Positions 34,366 through 43,599 of a DNA stretch of 64,000 bases are shown here, in pieces; position 1 is the stretch's first letter, and each line of letters starts with the position of its first letter. A program made the position numbers and the translations under genes. The DNA is from Paraburkholderia xenovorans LB400 (GTDB lineage: Bacteria > Pseudomonadota > Gammaproteobacteria > Burkholderiales > Burkholderiaceae). The stretch is taken from positions 1,488,001 through 1,552,000 of the forward strand of contig NC_007952.1 in assembly GCF_000013645.1 (NCBI RefSeq), written 5' to 3'. The notes beneath the pieces were generated by a model. It was not told the DNA's origin. It saw only the letters and a program-made list of their open reading frames with translations, and ran no database searches.

Positions 34366-36861
34366 TCAGTTCTTCACGCGTTCTGAACGCGGATCGTAAG
34401 GCGCTTTCAGATGCACGGTGGCCGGCAGTAGTTCGCCGGCGACGTCGATTGCATAGCGGCCGCTGTTCAGATACGCGGCATCCGCTGCGCCGTCGGGGTT
34501 GTTCACATAGCCCATCGCGACCGGACAGCCGAGCGTGTGCCCGAATGCCGCCGAACTGACGAAGCCGACCGGCTTGCCGTCGCGCAGGATCGCTTCGCCG
34601 CCCCATAGCATGCGTTGCGCGGCGCCGTCGGCGGTCAACACGACCATGCGGCGGCGCAGCGGCTGGGCGCGCAGTTTCAGCAGCGCGTCGCGGCCGCGAA
34701 ACGCAATGTCTTTGTCGAGCTTGCACGCGAACGAGAGACCCGCTTCGAACGGATTGGTGTCCGGCGTGAGTTCACGGCCCCACGCGCGATAGCCTTTCTC
34801 GATGCGCAACGAGTCGATCGCGTAGTAACCCGCGTTGACGAGACCGAACGCTTTGCCCGCCGCGTGCAACGTTTCGTACACGCCCACGGCGAATTCGACC
34901 GGCACATACAGCTCCCAGCCGAGTTCGCCGACATAGGTGAGGCGCGTGGCGCGCACCGTCGCGTAGCCGAGGTCCACCTCGCGGCTTTGGCCGAAGGCGA
35001 ATGCTTCATTGCTCCAGTCAGCTTTGGACACGCTTTGCAGCAACTCGCGCGAGCGCGGACCCATCACGGCGAGCACCGCGTACTGTCCGGTGACGTCGAC
35101 GAGTGTGCAGTGTTTATCGTGCGGAATCGCCCGCTCGATGGCGTCGAAGTCGCGCGTGGTTTGCGCGCTGCCGGTGACGAGCAGGTATTGGTCGTCGGTG
35201 AGGCGCGTGAGCGTGAAGTCCGATTCGTAGCCGCCGCGCTCGTTGAGCATGCCGGTGTAGACCGTGGTGCCGGCCGGCACGTCCACGTCGTTGGCGACGA
35301 TGCCTTGCAGCACGCTTTGCGCGTCGCGGCCCTTGACCAGAAATTTGGAGAACGACGTCATGTCGAACAGCGCGACGCCTTCGCGGCACGCGCGGTGTTC
35401 GGCGCCGCTCCAGGGCAGCCAGTTCTGCTGGCCGAACGCGTAGTCGATTTTCGCTTCAGCGGGTGAGGGCGCGAAAAAGTTGGCCCGTTCCCAGCCCATC
35501 TTGCTGCCGAAACACGCGCCCTCGTCACGCAGCAGCGAATACAGCGGCGAGCGGCGAAACGGCCGCGCGCTGTCGAGTTCGCGATTCGGCCACGGCATCG
35601 CGTAGTGCAGGCCGAGCGTTTCCTTCACGCGATCGTGAAGCCACGTGTCGTTGCCGTTGAAGCGCGCGAAGCGGCGAATATCCACGGGCCACAAATCCAT
35701 GGTCGGTTCGCCCGCCACGATCCATTCCGCGAGCGCCATGCCCGCGCCGCCCGCCGAGGCGATTCCCATCGAATTGAAACCCGCGCCGACGAAAAAGCGC
35801 CGCAGTTCCGGCGCTTCACCCAGCATGAAGTTGTTGTCCGGCGTGAACGATTCGGGGCCGTTATAGAACTGCCGCACCTGGGCCGTTTCGAGGGCGGGCA
35901 CGCGCTGCAGCGCGTTTTTCATCAGGATTTCGAACTGATCCCAATCGTCCGGCAGCAGCTGGAATTCGAAATTCTCGGGAATGCCGTTCATGCCCCACGG
36001 TTTCGCGTCCGGCTCGAAGCCGCCCATCACGAGGCCGCCCACTTCCTCCTTGAAGTAGATGAAGCCGTCCGGATCGCGCATGACCGGCAAGTCCGGATGC
36101 ACGCCGGCAATGCGCTCCGTGACGATGTAGTAGTGCTCGGCCGAATGCAGCGGCACGGTCACGCCGCACAGCCGGCCGACCGCCTTGGCCCATTGCCCCG
36201 CGCAATTCACGACGATGTCCGCGCCGATCGTGCCGGTTTCGCCGTCCTTGTTGCGCCACGCGAGGCCGCTGACTTCGCGTGCGCCGCTTGCCTTGCCGTC
36301 TTGCGCGGTGCGCGTGTGAACCGCCGTGACGCGGGTGTTTTCGACGATGCGCGCGCCGCGCATCCGGGCGCCGCGGGCCAAGGCCTGGGTCAGGTCGGAC
36401 GGATTCGCCTTGCCGTCGCCGGGCAGCCAGACGGCGCCGAGCAGGTCGTCGGTGCGCATGACCGGCCACAGGTCGCCGGCTTCCTGCGGGCCGATCACCT
36501 CGCAGGCCACGCCATAGGCGCGCGCGACGGCCGCGGTACGTTTGAGTTGCGTCATCCGCTCGGCCGTGCGAGCCACCGAGAGCGAGCCGCATTGCTTCCA
36601 GCCGGTGGCGAGGCCGGTGTCGGCTTCGAGTTCGGCGTAGAGCGCGGTCGAGTAGCGGATCAGCCGGGTCATGCTCTCCTGCGCGCGCAACTGGCCGACG
36701 AGTCCGGCTGCATGCCACGTCGTGCCGCACGACAGCTGGCCCTGTTCGAGCAATACCACATCGGTCCAGCCCAACCGGGTCAGGTGGTAGGCGACCGAAC
36801 AGCCGATGATCCCGCCGCCGATGATGACGACGCGAGCGTGGGCAGGAATGGATGTGGACAT
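34366..36861 (-). CDS. FAD-dependent dimethylglycine/sarcosine dehydrogenase-like protein
   Basis: Large two-part enzyme of 831 residues. The N-terminal half is an amino-acid-oxidase-type flavoprotein with the dinucleotide motif VVIIGGGIIGCSVAYHL (residues 11-27) and CGTTWHAAGL near 45-54, where the His is the usual site of covalent FAD attachment. The C-terminal half (from about residue 440) is a GcvT-like aminomethyltransferase domain that binds tetrahydrofolate and captures formaldehyde. Such enzymes demethylate dimethylglycine, sarcosine or 4-methylaminobutanoate; the substrate here is not settled. It diverges from a DeoR-type regulator gene across 282 bases, which likely controls it. Confidence 0.9.
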   Translation of the reverse strand: MSTSIPAHARVVIIGGGIIGCSVAYHLTRLGWTDVVLLEQGQLSCGTTWHAAGLVGQLRAQESMTRLIRYSTALYAELEADTGLATGWKQCGSLSVARTAERMTQLKRTAAVARAYGVACEVIGPQEAGDLWPVMRTDDLLGAVWLPGDGKANPSDLTQALARGARMRGARIVENTRVTAVHTRTAQDGKASGAREVSGLAWRNKDGETGTIGADIVVNCAGQWAKAVGRLCGVTVPLHSAEHYYIVTERIAGVHPDLPVMRDPDGFIYFKEEVGGLVMGGFEPDAKPWGMNGIPENFEFQLLPDDWDQFEILMKNALQRVPALETAQVRQFYNGPESFTPDNNFMLGEAPELRRFFVGAGFNSMGIASAGGAGMALAEWIVAGEPTMDLWPVDIRRFARFNGNDTWLHDRVKETLGLHYAMPWPNRELDSARPFRRSPLYSLLRDEGACFGSKMGWERANFFAPSPAEAKIDYAFGQQNWLPWSGAEHRACREGVALFDMTSFSKFLVKGRDAQSVLQGIVANDVDVPAGTTVYTGMLNERGGYESDFTLTRLTDDQYLLVTGSAQTTRDFDAIERAIPHDKHCTLVDVTGQYAVLAVMGPRSRELLQSVSKADWSNEAFAFGQSREVDLGYATVRATRLTYVGELGWELYVPVEFAVGVYETLHAAGKAFGLVNAGYYAIDSLRIEKGYRAWGRELTPDTNPFEAGLSFACKLDKDIAFRGRDALLKLRAQPLRRRMVVLTADGAAQRMLWGGEAILRDGKPVGFVSSAAFGHTLGCPVAMGYVNNPDGAADAAYLNSGRYAIDVAGELLPATVHLKAPYDPRSERVKN

Positions 36862-37143
36862 GTGTGGGAGTATGCTGAGGAAGTGCGCATAGATTGCCGC
36901 AAAATGACACGAAATGCAACGAACATTCGGCGCCGGCTGGAAACCTGCCGTCTCGTACGCCGGTCGTGCTATCGAGTCGCCATCGGCAACGCGAGGCGAG
37001 GTTGGCGCACGGCCACCGCAACTCGCACCAAGCGCGCGGCCAGCCGTCGCTGGAGTGTGGTTTTGTTTGGAGATGCGTGGCCATCAATCCCGCCAAAGCG
37101 TGACTTTTGCTAGACTCCAGCAGACACCCACCGCCCAATACCC

Positions 37144-37926
37144 ATGTTCTCCAACCAGCGCCAAGCCGAAATCCTCCGACTCGTCCGCGAGCAGCGCACC
37201 TGCACGATCACCGATCTTGCCGGCCGTTTCGACGTGTCCGACGAAACCATCCGCCGCAATATCAAGCCATTGATCGCCGACGGCCTGCTGATCAAGGTCC
37301 ACGGCGGCATCATGCTGCCCGAGCGTCTGGACGAACCGCCGTTCCAGCGGCGCATGGCGGTGAGCGCCGAGGGCAAGCGGGCGATCGGCGCGCGCATCGG
37401 CGAACTGGTGCGGGACGGCGATTCGCTGATTCTCGAGGGCGGCACCACCTGCCTGCACATTGCGCAGGCGCTTGCGGCCCGCTCGCGGCTCACGGTCGTG
37501 ACCAATTCCATCGAAGTCGCCCGCGTGCTCGCGCCGCGCAACGGCAACCGCGTGTTCATCGCGGGCGGCGAGTTGCGCCCCGACGACTGCGCCGCGGTGG
37601 GAGACAGCGCGCAGGCTTTCCTGCGCCAGTTCCACGTGCGCTACGCGATCGTCTCGGTCACCGCGATCGATATGCAGGGGCGTTTCATGGACGCGCTGCC
37701 CGCCGACGTGGCGTTTTCGCTGGCCGCCTTCGCTCAGGCCGAGCGACGGGTGGTGGCGGCGGATCACGCGAAATTCGGCCATAGCGCGCTGGTGCACGCT
37801 TTCGGCGCTCACGCCGTCAATCTGCTGGTGACGGACGAAGCGCCCGCGCCCGCACTGGCTCAGGTGTTCGCGGCGGCCGGGCTGGACGTGGAGGTCGCCA
37901 CACAGCAAGGTTCGTCCAACGCGTAA
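37144..37926 (+). CDS. DeoR family transcriptional regulator
   Basis: Repressor-type regulator of 260 residues. The N-terminal winged helix is QRQAEILRLVREQRTCTITD..RFDVSDETIRRNIKPL, and the sensor domain (residues 75-230) has VTNSIEVARVL and IAGGELRPDDCAAVGDSA, as in sugar-phosphate-sensing DeoR proteins. It is divergent from the flavoprotein gene, its most likely target. The intergenic region has an A/T-rich stretch near 36895-36930 that could carry the operator, but no clear site was fixed. Confidence 0.9.
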   Translation: MFSNQRQAEILRLVREQRTCTITDLAGRFDVSDETIRRNIKPLIADGLLIKVHGGIMLPERLDEPPFQRRMAVSAEGKRAIGARIGELVRDGDSLILEGGTTCLHIAQALAARSRLTVVTNSIEVARVLAPRNGNRVFIAGGELRPDDCAAVGDSAQAFLRQFHVRYAIVSVTAIDMQGRFMDALPADVAFSLAAFAQAERRVVAADHAKFGHSALVHAFGAHAVNLLVTDEAPAPALAQVFAAAGLDVEVATQQGSSNA

Positions 37927-38052
37927 AATGGCCGGTTACCACAGGCAATCGATGCCGCGCGCAAGCTCGCCGGCCGGCGCCACCCGCGCGCCGCTGGGCT
38001 GATTCTGTCCGCGCGCGCCTGCCTTTGCCGGCTTGAATAGGAATGGACGCCG

Positions 38053-41000
38053 ATGTCGTCAGTTTTCTTCGATCGGGATCGCATTGCAGAGTGGCTCGGC
38101 GAACACACCGTCGCCAAGGCGCGCTCGGTCGGCCCCGTCACTCATGTGCAATGGCACGGCTCCACGCTCAGCGGCGAGGTGCAGGGCACGCAGCCGCTTC
38201 CGTACAAGACGCGCGTGCGGTTTCGTACCGACGGCGGTTCGCCTTGGGCGCAGGGCGAATGCAGCTGTCCGGTCGGCCGCAACTGCAAGCACGTTGCCGC
38301 GCTGCTGTTCGCCGAGCTCGACTATCACGACGAAATGGACCACGTCACCCACGTCCGCCTGGACGACGAGGGCGAGACCGCGCGCGGCCTGGCGCGCGAG
38401 CCGATGGCGAACCCCGGGTCGCCCGCTGGCGTGCGGCCCGAACTGGTTAGCTGGCTCGAGCGTTTTCGCGCCCGCGCCGAAGCTGCGGATGCCGACGCCC
38501 AGAAGGCGAGCGCCCCACGCACCCAGACGCTCGCCTACCGGCTGACCTGGTCCAGATTCCACATGCGCCACGAGGTCGTGCTGTACCGCGCGCGCTGCAA
38601 TCCGGACGGCGCGATCGTCGACGTGGCCGAGCCTTGGGGCAATGTGGAAGCCGCACTCCTCAAACAGCCCAAATTCGTCTCCGACGAAGACCTCTCGATC
38701 CTGCGCGGTCTGTGGCTCGGCCGCTCCCGCGAGGACTTCGGGCAGTTCATCCTGCGTGGCACGAGCGGCGCGGAGATGCTGCAGAAACTCATCGCGACGG
38801 GCCGGCTGTTCGTCGATTTCACGCCTGGCTCCGGCCACGACGGGCCGATCCCGCTCTCCCGCGGCGCCGACCGGGCTGGCCGGATCGAATGGGAGCCGCT
38901 CGCCGACGAGCGCCTGCGGCCGGTGCTGCGCACCGAGCCGCGCGCCAGCATGGTGTTGCCGACCGAGCCGGTCTGGTATGTGGACGGCATTGCGAATGAA
39001 GCGGGCATCGTCCAGTCTTCGCTGCCGTTCCAGCAGTTGCCCGATTACCTCGCCATGCCGCCCATCTCGCTCGCCGAAGCGCCGCTGGTTGCTTCCGTGC
39101 TGCGCGAGATCGCGCCCGAGTTGCCGTTGCCGCCCACGCACGACGCGTCCGCGATTCGCGTGATCGACGTCGATCCCGTGCCGGTGCTCACGCTCAACAG
39201 TCACGCGTTGCCGTCGGCGGCGAGCAAGGCGGGTTTGCGGCAAGCCGCGGCGGTCGAACTGGCCGGCGTCAGTTTCGATTACGACGGCGTGAGCATCAAC
39301 GTGGACAGCAGCGTGACGCTCGTGCCGATGCCGGGCGGCGACGTCATTCATATCCGCCGCCGCTACGAGGCCGAGAAAAAGCGTCTGCTCGAACTGCGCA
39401 AGACCGGTTTGCAGAAGGTGCCGACCAGCCGGGTCCATGCATCGCGCCTGCTGCCCGACACCATGCTCGGCCTGCCCGATGCGGAGGCGTGGTCCGCGTT
39501 CGTCAACGACTCGGTGCCCGAACTCGTGAGCAAAGGCTGGCGCGTCACGATGGCGCCCGAGTTCCGCTACAACGTGATCGAGATCGATGCGATCGAAGGC
39601 ACGGCGCATCAGGCCGGCGACGGCTGGTTCGATCTGGAGATGGGCATTCGCATCGGCGAGCGCAATGTGCGGCTCGAACCGCTGCTCGCCGACCTGTTCA
39701 GGCGCGACCGGCGCTGGCTGAGCGGCGCGCTCGAATCCATCCGCGACGACGAGCCGATCGAGCTGAAGACCGAGGAGAACAAGCGCCTGCGCCTGCGCGC
39801 CGACCGCCTGAAACCGGTGGTGCGCGTGCTCGTCGATCTGTTCGACGCGCTCGGCGGCTCGCTTGCCGAGGGCGCGCCGCTGCGCGTGGCATCCGTCGAC
39901 GCGGGCCGGCTCGAAGCGCTGAACGGCACCGGCCGCTGGCAGTTTCGCGGCGAAGATTCGATCCGCCAACTGGCGCAGCGTCTGCAAGCCGGTCCGGGCC
40001 TGCGCGAGGTGCCGGTGCCGCGCGGCCTGAAGGCCGAATTGCGGACCTATCAGCAGCAAGGCCTGAACTGGATGCAGTTTCTGCGCGAACAGGATCTGGC
40101 TGGCGTGCTCGCCGACGACATGGGTCTGGGCAAGACCGTGCAGACGCTCGCGCATATCCTCGCGGAGAAAGAAGCGGGGCGTCTCGACCGGCCCGCGCTG
40201 ATCGTCGTGCCGACCACGCTCGTGCACAACTGGCGCGAGGAAGCGCGCCGCTTCGCACCCGAACTGAGAGTGCTGGTGCTGAACGGCCCGCAGCGCAAGG
40301 AGCGCTTCGAGCAGATCGGCCAACACGAGCTGATCCTGACCACGTACGCGCTGCTGTGGCGCGATCAGAAAGTGCTCGCCGAGCATGACTATCACCTGCT
40401 GATCCTCGACGAGGCGCAGTACGTAAAGAACGCCACCACCAAAGCCGCCCAGGCGATACGCGGGCTGCGCGCGCGGCATCGGCTGTGTCTGACGGGCACG
40501 CCGCTGGAGAATCATCTCGGCGAGCTGTGGTCGCAGTTCGATTTTCTGTTGCCGGGGTTTCTCGGCAGCCAGAAAGACTTCACCAAACGCTGGCGCAATC
40601 CGATCGAGAAGAACGGCGACGGCGTGCGCCGCGCGTTGCTGGCGCGCCGCATCCGGCCATTCATGCTGCGCCGTCGCAAGGACGAGGTCGCCAGGGAGTT
40701 GCCGGCCAAGACGACGATCCTGTGCTCCGTGGACCTGGAAGGAGCGCAGCGCGATCTGTACGAAACCGTGCGCACGGCGATGCAGGAGAAAGTGCGCGCC
40801 GCGGTCAGCGCGCAAGGGCTCGCGCGCAGCCATATCATCGTGCTCGATGCTCTGCTGAAGCTGCGCCAGGTGTGCTGCGATCCGCGCTTGGTCCGCATGC
40901 TCAAGGCGGCGGGCGATGCGCATGAGACGCACGACAGGACGGACAGGGTCGAGAAGGGCGCGCGCGCCATGCGTTCAGCCAAGCTCGACCTGCTTCTGTC

Positions 41001-41505
41001 GATGTTGCCGGAGCTGATCGAGGAAGGACGCCGCGTGCTGTTGTTCTCGCAGTTCACCGGCATGTTGTCGCTGATTGCCGAAGCGCTCGAAGAAGCCGCG
41101 ATTCCCTATGTCATTCTCACCGGCGACACGGCGGATCGCGTCACGCCGGTCGAGCGTTTCCAGCAAGGCGAGGTGCCGCTCTTCCTGATCAGCCTGAAGG
41201 CGGGCGGCGTGGGCCTGAACCTGACCGCCGCCGACACGGTGATCCACTACGACCCGTGGTGGAACCCGGCTGCCGAGAATCAGGCGACGGACCGCGCGCA
41301 TCGGCTGGGACAGGACAAGCCCGTGTTCGTGTACAAGCTGATCGCGGCGGGCAGCATCGAGGAAAAGATCGTGGAATTGCAGGAGCAGAAGGCGGGACTC
41401 GCCGACAGCATTCTTTCCGAAGATGCCGCCGGCGCCGCCAAGTTCTCGGACGACGATCTCGACGCGCTGTTCGCACCCATGCCGGAAATTGAAAGCGGCA
41501 GATGA
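38053..41505 (+). CDS. SWIM zinc finger SNF2-family helicase
   Basis: Large DNA-translocating ATPase of 1150 residues. A SWIM zinc finger is at about 70-80 (CSCPVGRNCKH), a long family-specific middle region follows, then the SNF2 motor: Walker A DDMGLGKT near 686-693, LIVVPTTLVHNW, the DEAQ box near 786, TGTPLENHLGELWSQFDF, and the C-terminal helicase lobe with LFSQFTGML, LISLKAGGVGLNLTAADTVIHYDPWWNPAAE and RAHRLGQ. Bacterial members belong to the RapA/HepA-related group and may remodel nucleoprotein complexes. No methylase or restriction gene is adjacent, so there is no sign of a defence island. It stands alone. Confidence 0.93.
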   Translation: MSSVFFDRDRIAEWLGEHTVAKARSVGPVTHVQWHGSTLSGEVQGTQPLPYKTRVRFRTDGGSPWAQGECSCPVGRNCKHVAALLFAELDYHDEMDHVTHVRLDDEGETARGLAREPMANPGSPAGVRPELVSWLERFRARAEAADADAQKASAPRTQTLAYRLTWSRFHMRHEVVLYRARCNPDGAIVDVAEPWGNVEAALLKQPKFVSDEDLSILRGLWLGRSREDFGQFILRGTSGAEMLQKLIATGRLFVDFTPGSGHDGPIPLSRGADRAGRIEWEPLADERLRPVLRTEPRASMVLPTEPVWYVDGIANEAGIVQSSLPFQQLPDYLAMPPISLAEAPLVASVLREIAPELPLPPTHDASAIRVIDVDPVPVLTLNSHALPSAASKAGLRQAAAVELAGVSFDYDGVSINVDSSVTLVPMPGGDVIHIRRRYEAEKKRLLELRKTGLQKVPTSRVHASRLLPDTMLGLPDAEAWSAFVNDSVPELVSKGWRVTMAPEFRYNVIEIDAIEGTAHQAGDGWFDLEMGIRIGERNVRLEPLLADLFRRDRRWLSGALESIRDDEPIELKTEENKRLRLRADRLKPVVRVLVDLFDALGGSLAEGAPLRVASVDAGRLEALNGTGRWQFRGEDSIRQLAQRLQAGPGLREVPVPRGLKAELRTYQQQGLNWMQFLREQDLAGVLADDMGLGKTVQTLAHILAEKEAGRLDRPALIVVPTTLVHNWREEARRFAPELRVLVLNGPQRKERFEQIGQHELILTTYALLWRDQKVLAEHDYHLLILDEAQYVKNATTKAAQAIRGLRARHRLCLTGTPLENHLGELWSQFDFLLPGFLGSQKDFTKRWRNPIEKNGDGVRRALLARRIRPFMLRRRKDEVARELPAKTTILCSVDLEGAQRDLYETVRTAMQEKVRAAVSAQGLARSHIIVLDALLKLRQVCCDPRLVRMLKAAGDAHETHDRTDRVEKGARAMRSAKLDLLLSMLPELIEEGRRVLLFSQFTGMLSLIAEALEEAAIPYVILTGDTADRVTPVERFQQGEVPLFLISLKAGGVGLNLTAADTVIHYDPWWNPAAENQATDRAHRLGQDKPVFVYKLIAAGSIEEKIVELQEQKAGLADSILSEDAAGAAKFSDDDLDALFAPMPEIESGR

Positions 41506-41852
41506 TGCGCGGCATGGCCGCGGCGTCGTTCAAATATCCGCAGTTTTGCCGCTGCATGGCCCAAAAGCGTGACAAATGGTCAACGCGCGCCGCGCTCCCG
41601 GCGGCGCCGTCAACGCTTTCTCCTGACACTCGTTGAACACGCGACCGTGAAGCGGTCATTCAACGCAGTACGTTAAGGACACGCCGCTCATGAAGAAGCA
41701 GATGGTTGCCGTTGCCGCCGCACGCGCAGCCGGATGAATTGCCGCACGTCAATGGCAATCCGTTTCGACACTGCTTCGGATTAGCGGCTGTCGCGACAAC
41801 CGCGCCAAGCCACCCGCGCGATTTACTCGCGCACTTTACCGAACTCCTCTCG
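41506..41852. other. Intergenic region with a 15-codon start-like ORF
   Basis: It holds a hairpin (GTTGAA at 41632 to TTCAAC at 41664, inner GACCG/CGGTC) and, at 41690-41737, a 15-codon frame with a plausible ribosome site (TAAGGA) that begins like a secreted protein (MKKQMVAVAAARAAG) and stops. It may be the start of a lost gene or a leader peptide. Confidence 0.4.
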
Positions 41853-42641
41853 ATGAAATCCTGTTTGTCCCGACACCTCAGGTCGGGCTTTTCCGCGCTG
41901 TTTGCGGTGTCGCTGGCCGGGTCGCTGGCTGGCTGCGCGCAGTTCAGGCCGGGCATGGCGCCGGTTGCTTCGACCAATGTCGCCGGCACGCCGACATCCG
42001 CGTCCGAACCTGCACCGACGGTGCCCGCCGGCTTCTACCGCGTCAATCCAGGCGACACGCAGACCGGTGTTGCCAGGGCGTTCGGTCGCGAGCCTGCGGC
42101 GATTGCGCAGTGGAACCACCTGTCGGCTGACGACGGCCTGCACATCGGCCAGGTGCTGCGCGTCGCACCGCCAATCGTCGACGGCGGCTCATCGGCGTCG
42201 AACACGCCATCGGACTCGCTTGCGCAAGCGCGCGCGATCTTCGCCGATAGCCTGAACGACCCTCCGCCCGCAAAGGCGCGACTGGCGTGGCCGGCCGGCG
42301 GTGCCGTCAGCGAGCGATTCGTGTCGGGCAGCACGAAGGGGATCGTGATGGGCGGCCACGCCGGCGAAACCGTGAGGGCGGCGGCGGGCGGTCGAGTCGT
42401 GTACTCGGGCGGCCGGATCGCGGCGTACGGCAAGCTGGTCATCATCAAGCACGACGCGCATCTGTTGACGGCATACGGCAACAACCGCGCGCTGCTCGTC
42501 AAGGAAGGCACGTCCGTCAAGGCGGGCGATCCGATCGCTGAAATGGGCACGGACGACAAAGGCGAGGCGTCGTTGCGCTTCGAAGTGCGAGTGGACGGCA
42601 AACCGGTCGATCCGCTCAGGTACCTCCCCAAGCGCCAGTGA
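41853..42641 (+). CDS. NlpD-like lipoprotein (LysM + degenerate LytM)
   Basis: Second NlpD-type envelope lipoprotein in the window, 262 residues. The signal peptide ends in a lipobox (S-L-A-G-C-A), a LysM domain follows (FYRVNPGDTQTGVARAFGRE), and the C-terminal LytM domain has SKGIVMGGH..ETVRAAAGGRVVYSGGRI and SLRFEVRVDGKPVDPLRYLP. The His/Asp zinc ligands of active M23 peptidases are replaced (GIVMGG, SLRFEV), so an activator role is likely. It is shorter than the paralogue at 6929 and lacks its long Ala/Ser linkers. It stands alone. Confidence 0.85.
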   Translation: MKSCLSRHLRSGFSALFAVSLAGSLAGCAQFRPGMAPVASTNVAGTPTSASEPAPTVPAGFYRVNPGDTQTGVARAFGREPAAIAQWNHLSADDGLHIGQVLRVAPPIVDGGSSASNTPSDSLAQARAIFADSLNDPPPAKARLAWPAGGAVSERFVSGSTKGIVMGGHAGETVRAAAGGRVVYSGGRIAAYGKLVIIKHDAHLLTAYGNNRALLVKEGTSVKAGDPIAEMGTDDKGEASLRFEVRVDGKPVDPLRYLPKRQ

Positions 42642-42863
42642 TGCAGCGCGTTGGCGGGCCTCGCCGTTCACGCCCACATAACGGCCGATGAGGCACGGGC
42701 AAAAGAAGCGCGACATCCCGCCATCGCATGATTGATCAGACGTGGCTCCGATATTCCGGCGCGCCGATCGATCTGTAACAAACCTTCTGCGTCTGTAAAT
42801 CACCCGTTGGTGCCGCTTCAATTCATACCATTTTCGACGCCAGAAGACACAACGGTTCTATCC

Positions 42864-43001
42864 ATGACGCGTTACCGCCGACGTAATAACTACCGGACTT
42901 CCAGTTACAAAGGCAGTTCTTTCGTCTTGAGCTGGAATTTCGGAGCGGCTAATTTGATGTCACTCGTGCGGCTAGACCCCCGCGAGCGTGTAGTGTTTTG
43001 A
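42864..43001 (+). CDS. Possible 45-residue protein ending at a terminator
   Basis: A 45-codon frame (MTRYRRRNNYRTSSYKGSSF..., ending RLDPRERVVF) stops one base before a strong intrinsic terminator, which is the main reason to list it. It is Arg/Tyr/Ser-rich at the N-terminus with a short hydrophobic middle. No ribosome site is visible in the usual place. The same transcript could be a noncoding RNA. Not recognised. Confidence 0.3.
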   Translation: MTRYRRRNNYRTSSYKGSSFVLSWNFGAANLMSLVRLDPRERVVF

Positions 43002-43042
43002 GCGGCGCCGGCCTCCGGACGGGGGAGGCGCCGCATTTTTTT
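43002..43042 (+). terminator. Strong rho-independent terminator
   Basis: Arms GCGGCGCC (43002-43009) and GGCGCCGC (43027-43034), extended inward by CTCC/GGAG, are followed by A and seven T. It lies 360 bases after the NlpD-like gene and directly after the 45-codon frame. Confidence 0.9.
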
Positions 43043-43599
43043 GCCCGTTCCGTACTGCTGCATACCCCTTAGTGCCTTTGACTTAACAATTTTTAAACGA
43101 TTTATTTTGAGACTGTTTCTATACTGACTCGCAAATTGTCAAATCGCCGTTTCCCGAATGCGGGACACAGCCTGAAAATGACAACGGCGAACGGGGCCAA
43201 TTACCGCGCGAGCGAGACCAGCCGCTAAAACGACGACCCTTGCGGTCGATGCACATAACCGGCCGGGCCGATAACTGCCCGGCTGAAAATGCCGCAAACG
43301 GCTGGAGAATCACATAGCCGCACCGGGTAGCCGGCTGATCGCATCCGGGAAAAGAACGGCCGTTTTTTCGATTATGATGACCTGCCCCTCGATACCCGGC
43401 GCGATAAAGCCAACAATGCGCGCTAATTTTGAGACGGGGCGGAACTGAGCAGGGCGCAAGGCAAAGGACCACTAGTCGAAAAATGTGCCGCCGAAGATGA
43501 AATGGGAAGCCGGATCGTCGGTGCGAGCGCCGTCATCCCGGTTGTCTGCCGGCCAGCCGGCCATCAGTTACCAACGACGATGTCGCGTTGCGGGGTTTT
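43043..43599. other. Long leader region before the response regulator operon
   Basis: No gene is supported. An A/T-rich stretch at 43078-43140 contains a good -10 (TATACT, 43120-43125) without a clear -35. A short GGCC hairpin followed by T6 (43355-43368) could end a small RNA or attenuate a long leader. The response regulator starts about 475 bases after the -10. Confidence 0.4.

Noticed and set aside
38059..40932. Very long open frame opposite the SNF2 gene
   Set aside because: Antisense shadow of a G/C-rich gene; composition is Arg/Ala/Gln-rich without motifs, while the plus strand has complete helicase motifs.
38053..41505. SNF2 helicase as part of a phage-defence island
   Set aside because: No nuclease, methylase or other defence gene is adjacent; neighbours are a DeoR regulator and a lipoprotein.
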